NCBI RefSeq assembly: GCF_004208535.1
Contig: NZ_SGIS01000032.1
Coordinates: forward strand, 1 to 61,514
Source: Sphingomonas populi
Lineage (GTDB): Bacteria; Pseudomonadota; Alphaproteobacteria; Sphingomonadales; Sphingomonadaceae
Length of the DNA stretch: 61,514 bases
Direction of reading: 5' to 3'
Positions 17,145-26,359 of the stretch are shown here, in pieces. A program made the translations under genes and the position numbers. Numbering within the stretch: position 1 is the first letter of the stretch; every line of letters begins with the position of its first letter. Below the pieces are notes generated by a model. That model had not been told where the DNA came from. It saw only the letters and a list, made by a program, of their open reading frames with translations, and made no database searches.

Positions 17145-19811
17145 CTAAGTCCCCAGGATCATCTGCTTAGCCCGCCCGGCATACTCCACCGCCACGCCCG
17201 AGCTTACCGACAACGCGGAGTCGCCCGGGCGCATCAAATGCGCGCGGATCGCCCGGCTCGTCTTCATGCCGGGATAATTGCCCCGCCGCGCGCCCAGCGT
17301 GAGCACGCCCGCCGCCTGCTTCCACGCCAGCGTCGTGCGCGCCGCCGCGCCTTGCTCGTAGCGATAGGTGAGTCCGTCATCCTCGTACAACGCGGCGCTA
17401 CCGTCCCGACCGGGATATACCAGAAGATCGAGTTCCCCACCCAGCAGCCGCGCCGTCGATTGGCCGACCGGCCCCAGCGGCACGATGCTGCCCGCGCGTA
17501 CATGAAGCGGAATGCGGTCCAGCGCCACCGGAACGGGGTGCGTCCGCCCGCCCTCGCGATGCTCGCCGGTCCAGAAATCGTACCAGCCGCCCTCTGAAAC
17601 CGGCAAATATACGTCCCATGTCTTCACGCCTGCGGCCAGCACCGGCGCGACATGGATGGCGCTGCCGAACATGTACGCATGAACCTGATCCAGCGCGTTT
17701 GGATCGTTTGGAAAGTCGAACACCAGCGGCCGGATCAGCGGCATTCCGGCCTCCGAAGCCTCGGCTGCCAGAGCATAAGTGTAGGGCAGCAAGCGATAGC
17801 GCAGTTCGAGGTAGAAGCGGGCGACGCGCTCCACCGTATCGCCATATCGCCAGAACTCGGTATCGGTCATGTAGCCGTGGACGCGCGTCATCGGCAGGAA
17901 TGTCGCAAACTGGAACCAGCGCAGGAACCGTTCCTGATAGGCAGGGTCTGTGTACTGCCCCTTGCCCGGTCGGAAAAAGCCGCCTGCGTCGACGGTCCAC
18001 CAGGCTTGTCCCGCCGCCGCCATGTTGAGCCCGGCGGGGATCTGCCGCTTCAGCGTCTCCCAATCGTGGCCGATGTCACCCGACCATGTCGCCGCGCCAT
18101 AACGCTGCTGTCCCGGTGCCGCCGACCGGGTGAGGATCATCACCCTTTTGTCTGGATAGGCGCGCCGCTGTTCCTCATACACCGTTCGGCTGACCTGCAG
18201 CGGATAGAGGTTGCGGCGCGTCTCGCCCGGCTGGGTCCGGCCCGGTGCCGCATAAATCGGCCGTCCGGCGAGATCGTCATTCTCGGGTTCGGTCGCGTCC
18301 TGCCACCAGGCGTCGATGCCGAGCGAGGCGAGCTTCTGGTTCTGCTGGCGGCCATAGAAATGTGCGGCGACGGGATTGAAGAAATCGATCCATTCGGTGC
18401 CCGGAATGTAGAATCCTTTGGCTGCGACGTCCTTGCCCAGCTCTGTTTCCTTGCCGACCTTGGACCAGACCGACAGCATCAGCCGCATGTCCATCGCATG
18501 CAGATCGCGAACCAGCCCTGCGGGGTCGGGATAATGGTCCTCGTCGAAACGCATGGCGTTCCAGCCATACTTCCCCCAATATTGCCAATCCTGAACCATC
18601 ATGTCGCAGGGCAGCTTGCGCGCGCGGAATTCGCGTGCCGTCGCCAGTATCTCGTCCGACGAGTGAAACCGCTCCCGGCAATGAATATAGCCCAGCGCCC
18701 ATAGCGGCATCATCGGCTGCGGCCCGAGCAACGCGTGATAGCCCGCCATGACCTCCGCCGCCGTCGGCCCGGCGATCACGACATAATCGATCCCCTCGGA
18801 TACCGGCGACGACCAGGTCGTGCGATCGTCGACGGGGGCGACGTGGAGCACCGGCACATCCTCGTCGCTCGCCCGCACCAGCACTGTATGCTCCCCCTCA
18901 GCCAGTTCACCGATGAAGCTGGCGGTCGGCGGCAGCCAGACATTGGTGAGGTCCGTCAGGGGTTTGCCGTCGATCTCCACATAATGGCGCGAAGACATCT
19001 TGCGGCCGAGATCGAGCAGGAACGCATAGCGCCCACCCTGCGGGACCGTGAACGTGCCGGTGAACTCGGCATCGCGGCGCTGGACGCGGGCATTGCCGGT
19101 GGAGGTGGTGACATCCGCCATCCGCGCCGCGCCTGCGGCCGCCTGCCGGGTCAAGACGATCGGCCGATCCGGCCGGTTCAGTTCCGCCATGCCGGGATTA
19201 TGCCACAGCAGACCATAGCCCTTGCTCGACAGCACGAACGGCTGGCTGATCTGCGTGTTCACCTGCGTCAGGCGGCGTGGCAGGCCCCGAATATCGAGAT
19301 GGCCGTCCTGAAAGCAGCCGGTGCCGTAGAGGCGTTCGTCGGTCGGGCTGGCGAAGCCTTGCGACACGGCGAGGGTCGGCTCGTTCCCGATCGTCGATTG
19401 CGCGACGTGGCGCGATCCGGGCGTTTCACTGAGAAGCACATTGCCGGCGCCGTCATGGAAGGACAGGCATCCTGTCGCTTCATCCCACACGCATTGCGCG
19501 TGCGGCAGCGTCAGCCGCGTTCTGCCGCCCTCCCGCGTGCGCTTGGGGGTTGGCGGTTTCGCGATGGGCGCCAGCATTTCGCTTGGCGTGGCGGGGGGCG
19601 CTCCCAACGGCGCGACGCGGACACGGAACGCACGATCGCTCAGTGCCGTGACGGCAATCGACAGTTCGCCGGAGCGGATCACAAAATCCGGGGAGGCAAT
19701 CCTCGTCGCGGCTTGCACCAGGCCGCTCGACACGATCGCCGCGCCCGCACCGCTTCCGAGCAGCGCCCGGCGGGTGATGGCCCAGCTACGCGGCGTTTTC
19801 TTCTCGTTCAC
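17145..19811 (-). CDS. GH31 glycoside hydrolase with PA14-like insert (alpha-xylosidase/alpha-glucosidase)
   Basis: An 888-residue exported enzyme. The N-terminus has a twin-arginine-like signal (TRRALLGSGAG...). A PA14-like segment (FTVPQGGRYAFLLDLGRKMSSR, about residues 250-310) interrupts the N-terminal beta domain, as in some alpha-xylosidases acting on xyloglucan. The catalytic barrel starts MPLWALGYIHCRERF; the nucleophile Asp is in WWQDATEPE and the acid/base Asp probably in WSGDIGHDW. The C-terminal beta domains end in GRAKQMILGT. GTG 19811 follows GGGAGG. It releases alpha-linked xylose or glucose from oligosaccharide ends in the periplasm, and pairs with the beta-galactosidase at 20004-22103. 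Confidence 0.9.
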   Translation of the reverse strand: MNEKKTPRSWAITRRALLGSGAGAAIVSSGLVQAATRIASPDFVIRSGELSIAVTALSDRAFRVRVAPLGAPPATPSEMLAPIAKPPTPKRTREGGRTRLTLPHAQCVWDEATGCLSFHDGAGNVLLSETPGSRHVAQSTIGNEPTLAVSQGFASPTDERLYGTGCFQDGHLDIRGLPRRLTQVNTQISQPFVLSSKGYGLLWHNPGMAELNRPDRPIVLTRQAAAGAARMADVTTSTGNARVQRRDAEFTGTFTVPQGGRYAFLLDLGRKMSSRHYVEIDGKPLTDLTNVWLPPTASFIGELAEGEHTVLVRASDEDVPVLHVAPVDDRTTWSSPVSEGIDYVVIAGPTAAEVMAGYHALLGPQPMMPLWALGYIHCRERFHSSDEILATAREFRARKLPCDMMVQDWQYWGKYGWNAMRFDEDHYPDPAGLVRDLHAMDMRLMLSVWSKVGKETELGKDVAAKGFYIPGTEWIDFFNPVAAHFYGRQQNQKLASLGIDAWWQDATEPENDDLAGRPIYAAPGRTQPGETRRNLYPLQVSRTVYEEQRRAYPDKRVMILTRSAAPGQQRYGAATWSGDIGHDWETLKRQIPAGLNMAAAGQAWWTVDAGGFFRPGKGQYTDPAYQERFLRWFQFATFLPMTRVHGYMTDTEFWRYGDTVERVARFYLELRYRLLPYTYALAAEASEAGMPLIRPLVFDFPNDPNALDQVHAYMFGSAIHVAPVLAAGVKTWDVYLPVSEGGWYDFWTGEHREGGRTHPVPVALDRIPLHVRAGSIVPLGPVGQSTARLLGGELDLLVYPGRDGSAALYEDDGLTYRYEQGAAARTTLAWKQAAGVLTLGARRGNYPGMKTSRAIRAHLMRPGDSALSVSSGVAVEYAGRAKQMILGT

Positions 19812-20003
19812 GCAACCTCCCGATCGCCGCGTCCCCGCGCAGCGCGGCCCTAACGTGACCGCTTGTTTTCATTTATGCAACCACCGTTCTTCCTATGAAA
19901 GATATGATCCCTCACACATCCTGTTCGGGAAGGTGCCTGTCATGCGCCGATCGTCAGCGGGCCGGCCCGATCCTTCCAAAGTGTAAGCGAGGGTGGCGCT
20001 GGA

Positions 20004-22103
20004 TCAGTCGGATCGTCCGTCTTCCTCGATAATGGCAACGTCCCACGCGGCAAGGTCGATTGGTTCGCCACGCTTCACCTTGCGCCCATGCAACAGTTCG
20101 GTGCCGGCGGCGGGGGCCGCCATGTGCTGTGGCGAGGGCGAATAGTTGAGCACGTACCGGACCGTGTGGCCGTTCTTCAACGTGCCGCCGCGCACGATTA
20201 TCGGGAATTGCACGCCCGCAACCGATGGCGCGACACCTGCACGCGTGACTTCGGCGGCGACGATCTTTTCGGCCAGCGCGTCGCTCGGCATGAAGCCGAC
20301 GTAGCTGACCTCGCCTTTGCCCCAGTGGTTGCGGGTCATCGCGGCGGCAGCCGGCCACGACGGATGCTGATAGCGCGCCACCACCTCGGCGGTGGTGGGC
20401 TTCAACATCTCCATCCACCAGCGCGGCGCGTTGTCGGCATCCGAAACCCCGAACGGATTGCCCGCCAGCGTCACCCCGACGGGAATCGTGAACTCCTGAT
20501 AGGTGACCCCCGCCGCTTCGGCGATCGCACCCGGCTGCGCGGCATAGCGGACCTTGGTGTTCTCGTCCGAAAAGCCGCTTTTGAACGTGTAGAGCAGGTG
20601 GCCGCCGCGCTTGGCATAGTCGTTCAGCCGCGCGATCTCCGCGTCGCTCGCCGCATAGAGCGCCGGCACAACGATGAGTTTGTAATCGTCGAGCTTCTGC
20701 GTGCTGTCGGGCGACACGATGTCCGCCTCGACGTTCATCCGATAGAGTGCATCGTAGAAGGGGCGCAGCACCTGGTTATATTCTATGCCCGCCGGCTTGA
20801 AGGAATTGAACGCAGTCTGGGCGGCGTTGCTGACATAGACGGCGACCTTATTGTGCTTCGTCATTCCCGCCAGCTTCGGGCCGAGGCGAGCGATCTCCGC
20901 GCCGATCACCTTTGCGTCCGCATATTCCGCATTGGGCTTGTAGTCCTGCGACAGCAGCCCGCGCCAGTAGGTCTCGACCGCGTTTGCGGTGGTCGCCCAG
21001 TGCCAATATTCGACCATCTGCGCGCCTGAGGCGAGATGGCTGAACGCCTGCAGACGAAGCTGGCCCGGATAGGGCGTCCATTGCGGGAAACCCTGCGCCT
21101 CGGTTTCCAGCACCAGATAATTCTGTCCGTTGCGGATCGAGCGGGCTTCGTCGCCGCCAAAGGCAATCTCCGCGCCGGTCAGCTTGTCCTGGGTGGGATG
21201 ATAGATGTCGATGCCGGCGATATCGAGCGCCCGTGCCGCCTTCCAATGGTCGACCTCCGGCTGGATGCCATAGGAGCCCTCACGCCAGCCCAGGTCGAAA
21301 TTCTGCGTCATGAACTGGCCGGGCCGGGCGTGGGCGCGCACGAGCTTGGCCTGCCACGCCAGGAAGTCAGTGACGAGGCTGCGCTGGTAGGCGGCAAAGG
21401 CGTTGGACATGCTGGCGTTGATCGAGCCGTTGGTCGACGGGAAGTCCTCCCACCGGTTGATCCGGTTCGACCAGTAATTCAGGCCCCACGCCTGATTCAG
21501 TGCATCGAGGCTCGGCCATTTCGCCTTTAACGACTGGACGAACGCCGCCTGCACCGCAGGGCCGCTGGTGCCATAGGGCTTGGTCTCGTTGTCGAGCTGG
21601 TAGCCGATCACCGCCGGATGATCCTTAACATGGTCCACCAGCGCGACGATCACCCGCTGCGCCGCCGCCCGATAGTCGGGATCGGTGATGTCCATGTTCT
21701 GCCGCGTGCCATATTGCGCGCGGACGCCGTCGCGGCCGACGACGAGGATATTGGGATGCTGGCGCGCCAGCCAGGTCGGCACAGCATAGGTGGGCGTTCC
21801 GACGATTACCTTGATGCCCTGCTTATGCATCGCGGCAAGCGTGCGATCGACATGGCTGAAATCAAAGACCCCGGGCTGCGGCTCCAGCGTGCCCCAGGTC
21901 GATTCTGCGATGCGGACGACACTGATGCCGGCGGCCTTCATCATGCGCGCGTCTTCCTCGACGCGGTCGACCGGCGTGTACTCGTCATAATACGCGACGC
22001 CGTAGAGAATGGTATCCGGCACCTGCGCCTGCGTCGCTGCCGGCAGCGCCACCACGGCCAATGCGAGCGCTTTCACCAACCTCTGCATGATCCTGCCTTC
22101 CAT
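20004..22103 (-). CDS. GH42-type beta-galactosidase, exported
   Basis: A 699-residue enzyme with a signal peptide (MQRLVKALALAVVALPAATQAQ). ILYGVAYYDEYTP and RIAESTWGTLEPQPGVFDF are standard GH42 N-terminal barrel motifs. The acid/base Glu is in YQLDNETKPYG (near 165) and the nucleophile Glu in LVLETEAQGFPQW (near 330). A glutamine-amidotransferase-like trimerisation domain (LIVVPALYAASDAEI, GGHLLYTFKSGF) and a C-terminal beta domain follow. AGGGAGGAG before ATG 22103 fixes the start; a much longer open frame upstream has no signal peptide at its start. It hydrolyses terminal beta-galactose, plausibly from plant oligosaccharides alongside the GH31 enzyme downstream. Confidence 0.9.
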   Translation of the reverse strand: MEGRIMQRLVKALALAVVALPAATQAQVPDTILYGVAYYDEYTPVDRVEEDARMMKAAGISVVRIAESTWGTLEPQPGVFDFSHVDRTLAAMHKQGIKVIVGTPTYAVPTWLARQHPNILVVGRDGVRAQYGTRQNMDITDPDYRAAAQRVIVALVDHVKDHPAVIGYQLDNETKPYGTSGPAVQAAFVQSLKAKWPSLDALNQAWGLNYWSNRINRWEDFPSTNGSINASMSNAFAAYQRSLVTDFLAWQAKLVRAHARPGQFMTQNFDLGWREGSYGIQPEVDHWKAARALDIAGIDIYHPTQDKLTGAEIAFGGDEARSIRNGQNYLVLETEAQGFPQWTPYPGQLRLQAFSHLASGAQMVEYWHWATTANAVETYWRGLLSQDYKPNAEYADAKVIGAEIARLGPKLAGMTKHNKVAVYVSNAAQTAFNSFKPAGIEYNQVLRPFYDALYRMNVEADIVSPDSTQKLDDYKLIVVPALYAASDAEIARLNDYAKRGGHLLYTFKSGFSDENTKVRYAAQPGAIAEAAGVTYQEFTIPVGVTLAGNPFGVSDADNAPRWWMEMLKPTTAEVVARYQHPSWPAAAAMTRNHWGKGEVSYVGFMPSDALAEKIVAAEVTRAGVAPSVAGVQFPIIVRGGTLKNGHTVRYVLNYSPSPQHMAAPAAGTELLHGRKVKRGEPIDLAAWDVAIIEEDGRSD

Positions 22104-22596
22104 CGCCAACTCCTCCCTGCCGTATCGTTTCCAAGCTATCGGGCGCATCGTGTGGGAAGCTTCTCGCCGTCCGGCCCGCATAGCCTCGCCGTTCGACAAT
22201 AGTGCCGCTCCACACCACCGATCACAACCTGACGCGCACCCCGACAGTATAGCATCGGCCGACGTCGCGATATTCCTGCGTATTCTGAACGGCTTTTTTA
22301 CAAAGACTGATGTCGGCCGTGGACGGCGCAGACAAAGCGCAGGAGCGCCTAACGCTGTTCGGGGGGACAACGGGACGGTTCGAGGATGAGCAACTCGCTG
22401 ATCCCTTCTGCCGTCGGCCTTCCCATCCGCCCCGACAATAGGAAATGGCTTGCGCGGCAGCATATTGACGCTGCGCTCACTCGCTTCGCCCCACCCATCA
22501 CGAACTGAGCGAGCAACGTGAACGGCCCTTCGACAAGCGCCACGAACTCTAAAAAGTCGTTGAGGACATTAGGCCCCAAATTTAGGACACGTCTGA
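22104..22596. other. Gene-free stretch
   Basis: About 490 bases between the GH42 gene and the tRNA-Ala terminator. Short frames exist on both strands but none has a plausible start or a recognisable product. The GH42 promoter should lie in its first 150 bases. Confidence 0.5.
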
Positions 22597-22616
22597 AAAC
22601 GATAAAATTATCGTTT
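22597..22616 (-). terminator. tRNA-Ala terminator
   Basis: AAACGATAAAATTATCGTTT is a 9-bp perfect palindrome with a 2-base centre, starting about 19 bases past the tRNA 3' end. It is followed on the minus strand by TTTTCAG. The AT-rich stem stands out in GC-rich surroundings. Confidence 0.7.
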
Positions 22617-22634
22617 AAAATCAATATGGAATGG

Positions 22635-22707
22635 TGGAGCCGAGGGGGATCGAACCCCTGACCTTTCGCATGCCATGCGAACGCTCTCCCAGCTGAGCTA
22701 CGGCCCC
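22635..22707 (-). tRNA. tRNA-Ala(GGC)
   Basis: The minus strand folds as a complete 73-base cloverleaf: acceptor GGGGCCG/CGGCTCC (one G-T pair), D-arm GCTCAGCTGGGAGAGC, anticodon stem TTCGC/GCGAA with loop ATGGCAT (anticodon GGC), T-arm AGGGG-TTCGATC-CCCCT, discriminator A. The anticodon and the identity pair G3-T70 in the acceptor fit alanine. CCA is not encoded. Confidence 0.96.
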
Positions 22708-22807
22708 ATTCGTCCAGACCTTTCGGTCTCGGGAGGCGACGCCACTAGCGGGGCGTCGCTGGCTTGGCAAGCGGCGAAATCGCCGCTTGCCGCCATTTTT
22801 TACAAGA

Positions 22808-23125
22808 TCAGTGTTCTTCGTCTTCGGTCGGCGCTTCCACGCCGAGATCGTCGTCGCCGCCGAGATCGACTTCGTCGTCGGGCGAGGGCTCTTCGTCCTC
22901 GCCGATGTCCAGCGCCTCGTCGTCACCGGCGAGATCGTCGTCCTTCTTCAAGGCTTCGGGCTTGGGCGAATCGAACGGCAGCGGCTGCTTCGACTTGAGG
23001 ATCGGCTCCGGCTCCCACGTCGACCCGCATTCGATGCAGGTGACGGGATCGTCCTTACCGAGATCGTAGAAACGCGTTGCGCACTTCGGGCACGATCGCT
23101 TCGTGCCCCATTCCGGCTTAATCAT
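22808..23125 (-). CDS. FYDLN-acid family protein (TIGR02300-like)
   Basis: A 105-residue protein beginning MIKPEWGTKRSCPKCATRFYDLGKDDP. Two CxxC pairs (CPKC and CIEC, residues 12-35) form a likely zinc ribbon around the FYDL motif. The remainder is an acidic, low-complexity tail (DDDLAGDDEALDIGEDEE..., ending TEDEEH). The family is widespread in alphaproteobacteria and usually sits beside aroA, as here, divergently with 105 bases between the starts. Its function is unknown; the zinc ribbon plus acidic tail suggests nucleic-acid or protein binding. Confidence 0.9.
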   Translation of the reverse strand: MIKPEWGTKRSCPKCATRFYDLGKDDPVTCIECGSTWEPEPILKSKQPLPFDSPKPEALKKDDDLAGDDEALDIGEDEEPSPDDEVDLGGDDDLGVEAPTEDEEH

Positions 23126-23230
23126 GTGCCGTTTGGACCTTTCAAACTTCGGATAACCCTGGGGGTGGACCCCGTCAAAGTGGCGCGCGCCTTGCCATAG
23201 CGCAAGGGCGCTGTCAAAAGCCCGGCCCCG

Positions 23231-24577
23231 ATGCCCCATGCCAATCCCACCCCCCGCCAAATCCATCCCTCCGGCCCGTTGCGGGGTCGCGTCGCCGTGC
23301 CCGGCGACAAATCGATCAGCCACCGTGCGCTGATGTTTTCCGCGCTCGCGGTCGGCGAAAGCCGCGTCGAGGGACTGCTCGAGGGCGAGGATGTGCTCGC
23401 CACCGCCGCCGCTTTGCGCGCGATGGGCGCCCAGATCGAACGCGGCGCGGACGGCATCTGGCGAATCCACGGCGTCGGCGTCGGCGGGCTGCTCCAGCCG
23501 CAGGGCGCGTTGGAAATGGGCAATTCCGGCACCTCGACCCGGCTGCTGATGGGGCTGATCGCGAGCCATGCGATCACCGCCGCCTTCACCGGCGACGCGT
23601 CCTTGACCAAGCGCCCGATGGGCCGCGTGATCGAGCCACTGTCGCGGATGGGCGCGAGCTTCACGTCCTATCCGGGCGGTCGCCTGCCGCTGATCCTGCG
23701 CGGCACCAACCCGGCGGTGCCGATCGACTATACGCTCCCCGTCGCCTCGGCGCAGGTGAAGTCGGCGGTGCTGCTCGCCGGCCTCAACACCCCCGGCATC
23801 ACCCGCGTCATCGAGCCGATCGCGACGCGCGACCATAGCGAGCGGATGCTGCGCGGCTTCGGCGCGACCGTCGAGGTCGAAAACAGCCCCGCCGGACGAA
23901 TCATCGCCATCACCGGCGAGGCCGAATTGAAACCCCAGCAGATCGTCGTGCCCGGCGACCCCTCCTCCGCCGCCTTCCTCGTCGTCGCGGCGACGATCGT
24001 TCCCGGCTCGGACGTGGTGGTCGAGAATGTCGGCCTCAACCCGACCCGCGCCGGCATCTTCACCGCTTTGCGGATGATGGGCGCCGACATCACCGAACTG
24101 AACCCACGCGAGGTCGGCGGCGAGCCGGTCGCCGATCTGCGCGTCCGCCACGCCCAGCTTAAAGCGATCGAAGTACCCGCCGAACTCGCGCCGAGCATGA
24201 TCGACGAATATCCGATCCTGTTCGTCGCCGCCGCCTTCGCCGAGGGCCGCACCGTCGCGCGCGGAGCCCACGAGTTGCGCGTCAAGGAATCGGACCGGAT
24301 CGCCGCGATGGCCGCCGCGCTCGGCGCGTGCGGCGTCGAGACGCACGAATATGAAGACGGCCTCGCCGTACAGGGCAATGGCGGCGGCGCCATCGCCGGC
24401 GGCGGCACCATCGCCACCCAGCTCGATCACCGAATCGCGATGAGCATGGCCGTCGCCGGCCTCAACACTCGCACCCCGCTCACGCTCGACGATGCCGCGC
24501 CGATCGCGACCAGCTATCCGATCTTCTTCGAATCGCTGGACAAGCTGCGCGGCGCCAACGAGATGCAGCCGGCATGA
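23231..24577 (+). CDS. aroA: 3-phosphoshikimate 1-carboxyvinyltransferase (EPSP synthase)
   Basis: A 448-residue enzyme joining shikimate-3-phosphate and phosphoenolpyruvate in aromatic amino-acid synthesis. PGDKSISHRALMF is near residue 24, GNSGTSTRLLMG near 97, SAQVKSAVLLAGLNTPG near 173, RDHSERMLRGFGA near 200 and ELRVKESDRIAAMA near 350. The pattern (SAQxK, RDHS, PSMIDEYPIL) is that of the class II enzymes found in alphaproteobacteria, but the PEP-site loop has Gly (NSGT) where the best-known class II enzyme has Ala (NAAT). ATG 23231 is used. It overlaps cmk by 4 bases (ATGA), so the two are coupled. Confidence 0.96.
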   Translation: MPHANPTPRQIHPSGPLRGRVAVPGDKSISHRALMFSALAVGESRVEGLLEGEDVLATAAALRAMGAQIERGADGIWRIHGVGVGGLLQPQGALEMGNSGTSTRLLMGLIASHAITAAFTGDASLTKRPMGRVIEPLSRMGASFTSYPGGRLPLILRGTNPAVPIDYTLPVASAQVKSAVLLAGLNTPGITRVIEPIATRDHSERMLRGFGATVEVENSPAGRIIAITGEAELKPQQIVVPGDPSSAAFLVVAATIVPGSDVVVENVGLNPTRAGIFTALRMMGADITELNPREVGGEPVADLRVRHAQLKAIEVPAELAPSMIDEYPILFVAAAFAEGRTVARGAHELRVKESDRIAAMAAALGACGVETHEYEDGLAVQGNGGGAIAGGGTIATQLDHRIAMSMAVAGLNTRTPLTLDDAAPIATSYPIFFESLDKLRGANEMQPA

Positions 24578-25218
24578 TTATCGCCGTCGACGGACCCGCC
24601 GCCTCGGGCAAGGGCACGATCGCCCGCGCGCTCGCCAGCCACTACCGCCTGCCCTATCTCGATACCGGGCTGCTCTACCGTGCAGTCGCGGCCAATGTCG
24701 CGCGGCACGATCTCGATCCCGCGATCGAGGCCGATGCGGTCGCCGCGTGTGATTTCGATGAGGCGTTGCTCGACGATCCCGCTTTGCGCGACGACGAGAC
24801 CGGCAAGCGCGCCTCGATCGTCTCGGCGCATCCGCTGGTGCGCGCGGCCCTGTTCCACCGCCAGCGCCGCTTCGCCAACCAGCCCGGCGGCGCTGTGCTC
24901 GACGGGCGCGACATCGGCACGGTGATAGCGCCGGAGGCCGACGCCAAATTGTTCGTCAAGGCGACCCCGACGATCCGCGCGCGCCGCCGCCATTCCGAAC
25001 TGCGCGAGCGCGGCTCGAACGTCAGCATGGACAAGGTGCTCGCCGACATCCGCGCCCGTGACCTACGCGATTCGATGCGCAGCAGCGCGCCGCTGGTCGC
25101 CGCCAACGATGCGGCACTGCTCGACACGAGCTTCCTGTCGATCGAAGCCGCGCTCAAGCGCGCGATCGAACTGGTCGAGCGGCAAGTGAAGCTGAAGGCA
25201 GAGCGCGCGCGGGGATAA
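24574..25218 (+). CDS. cmk: (d)CMP kinase
   Basis: A 214-residue cytidylate kinase transferring phosphate from ATP to CMP/dCMP. The P-loop is IAVDGPAASGKGTIAR (residues 3-18), followed by LPYLDTGLLYRAVA for nucleotide binding and DGRDIGTVIAPEADAKLFVKA near 110. RRHSEL and RARDLRDSMRSSAPL complete the lid and NMP sites. The start overlaps the aroA stop. The order aroA-cmk-rpsA is conserved in alphaproteobacteria; here a VOC protein gene lies between cmk and rpsA. Confidence 0.96.
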   Translation: MIIAVDGPAASGKGTIARALASHYRLPYLDTGLLYRAVAANVARHDLDPAIEADAVAACDFDEALLDDPALRDDETGKRASIVSAHPLVRAALFHRQRRFANQPGGAVLDGRDIGTVIAPEADAKLFVKATPTIRARRRHSELRERGSNVSMDKVLADIRARDLRDSMRSSAPLVAANDAALLDTSFLSIEAALKRAIELVERQVKLKAERARG

Positions 25219-25236
25219 GCGCGGCGCGCCCGGTCG

Positions 25237-25263
25237 GGACGCAAGCGGCGTACGCTTGCGTCC
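25237..25263 (+). terminator. Hairpin after cmk
   Basis: GGACGCAAGCG (25237-25247) and CGCTTGCGTCC (25253-25263) form a perfect 11-bp stem with a 5-base loop 18 bases after the cmk stop. No T-run follows, so it may be a Rho-type or processing structure. Confidence 0.55.
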
Positions 25264-25728
25264 ACACCTTAAACCGAGACCAGCGCCGCCTCGACTGGAC
25301 GATTGGTCGCACGCCGCGCCCTTGCGAGCAACACCGTGCTGACACGAATCTCCAGCGCAATCACGCCACCTCGCTTGCACCGCAGCAACATCCCCACCCC
25401 CTATCGCGACCCATTATATCGGCTTGCGCCGGCAGCCCCGTCGACGCCGCCCCCCGGCGGTCGGCGACTGTGCCGCACAGCAGGCATAGCGACAAACACG
25501 TTACCTTGCCACTGTAGGGATTCTACACTGTCGGGTTGTCGTCAAGCGGGCAGGTGATCACGGCGAACGCCTGAATGGACTCCTCCTTGCGCCCTTTCCG
25601 CGCTCAAAGAGTTTCCCTCGCTGCGCTTATCCGTTTGCTCGGATTCAACGAGCCGCATCTGCGCGCCGTTTCCCCTTTGCTTTCCGCGTGAACGCGATAG
25701 GCTGCATGCTGCTGTCGAGGAGGGCGTG
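25264..25728. other. Gene-free stretch between cmk and the VOC gene
   Basis: About 460 bases without a supportable gene on either strand. It is less GC-rich than its neighbours in places. The VOC gene's promoter presumably lies at its right end. Confidence 0.45.
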
Positions 25729-26085
25729 ATGGGCGTGACCGGCGTGGGTGGCATCTTCTTCCGGGCCGACGATCCCGATGCGTTGCGCCACTGGTATCGC
25801 ACCCATCTCGGCGTCGGCGGCGAGGGCTATATGCCTTGGGAGCAGGTTGCCGGGCCGACTATGTTCCTCCCCTTCGCCGCGAACACCGATATGTGGCCGC
25901 GCGAGAAGCCGTGGATGCTCAACTTCCGCGTCGATGATCTCGACGCGCTGCTCGCCACGTTGCGCGCGGCGGATATCGCCATCGAACGCGATCCCACCTG
26001 GGACACGCCCGAGACTGGCAGCTTCGCCCGTATCCACGATCCCGAAGGCAATCCGATCGAGCTTTGGCAGCCGCCGGCCGAATAG
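25729..26085 (+). CDS. VOC-superfamily (glyoxalase/bleomycin-resistance-like) protein
   Basis: A 118-residue single-domain VOC protein. GVGGIFFRADDPDALRHWYRTHLGV is the first beta-alpha-beta module and LNFRVDDLDALLATLRAADI the second, ending in RIHDPEGNPIELWQPPAE, whose Glu is the usual last metal ligand. The first metal position, usually His or Gln, is Gly-Ile-Phe here, so metal dependence is uncertain. ATG 25729 is preferred over GTG 25726 because GAGGAGG lies at better spacing. It probably acts as a dimer on a small substrate, which cannot be told from sequence. Its position between cmk and rpsA is unusual. Confidence 0.85.
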   Translation: MGVTGVGGIFFRADDPDALRHWYRTHLGVGGEGYMPWEQVAGPTMFLPFAANTDMWPREKPWMLNFRVDDLDALLATLRAADIAIERDPTWDTPETGSFARIHDPEGNPIELWQPPAE

Positions 26086-26359
26086 GCTCGGGCCGCAGCG
26101 CGACGCCTTGCGCGGCCCCGCCTCGCCTTGCCTTTAAGGCCGCCGCGCGCTATAGAGTCGCGGTCCAGCGGGCAGGTGCTCGCGGAGGAAGGCGCGGAGG
26201 TTTGTCCTCTTGCGCCCGTTCGGCTTTGATCGGGCAATTCTCCGCTTCGCTCATACGTGCGGATGCTGCGGTGGCATGAGGCTTCCGTGGCGTATCGGCT
26301 AGAAGACCGCCGGAGACAACCGGCCGGCCGGAAACGTAAGACTAGGAACCGACTCCTTT

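Noticed and set aside
22808..24430. A 540-codon minus-strand frame spanning the FYDLN protein and the aroA antisense strand
   Set aside because: Only the last 105 codons (from ATG 23125) encode the FYDLN protein; the rest is antisense to aroA.
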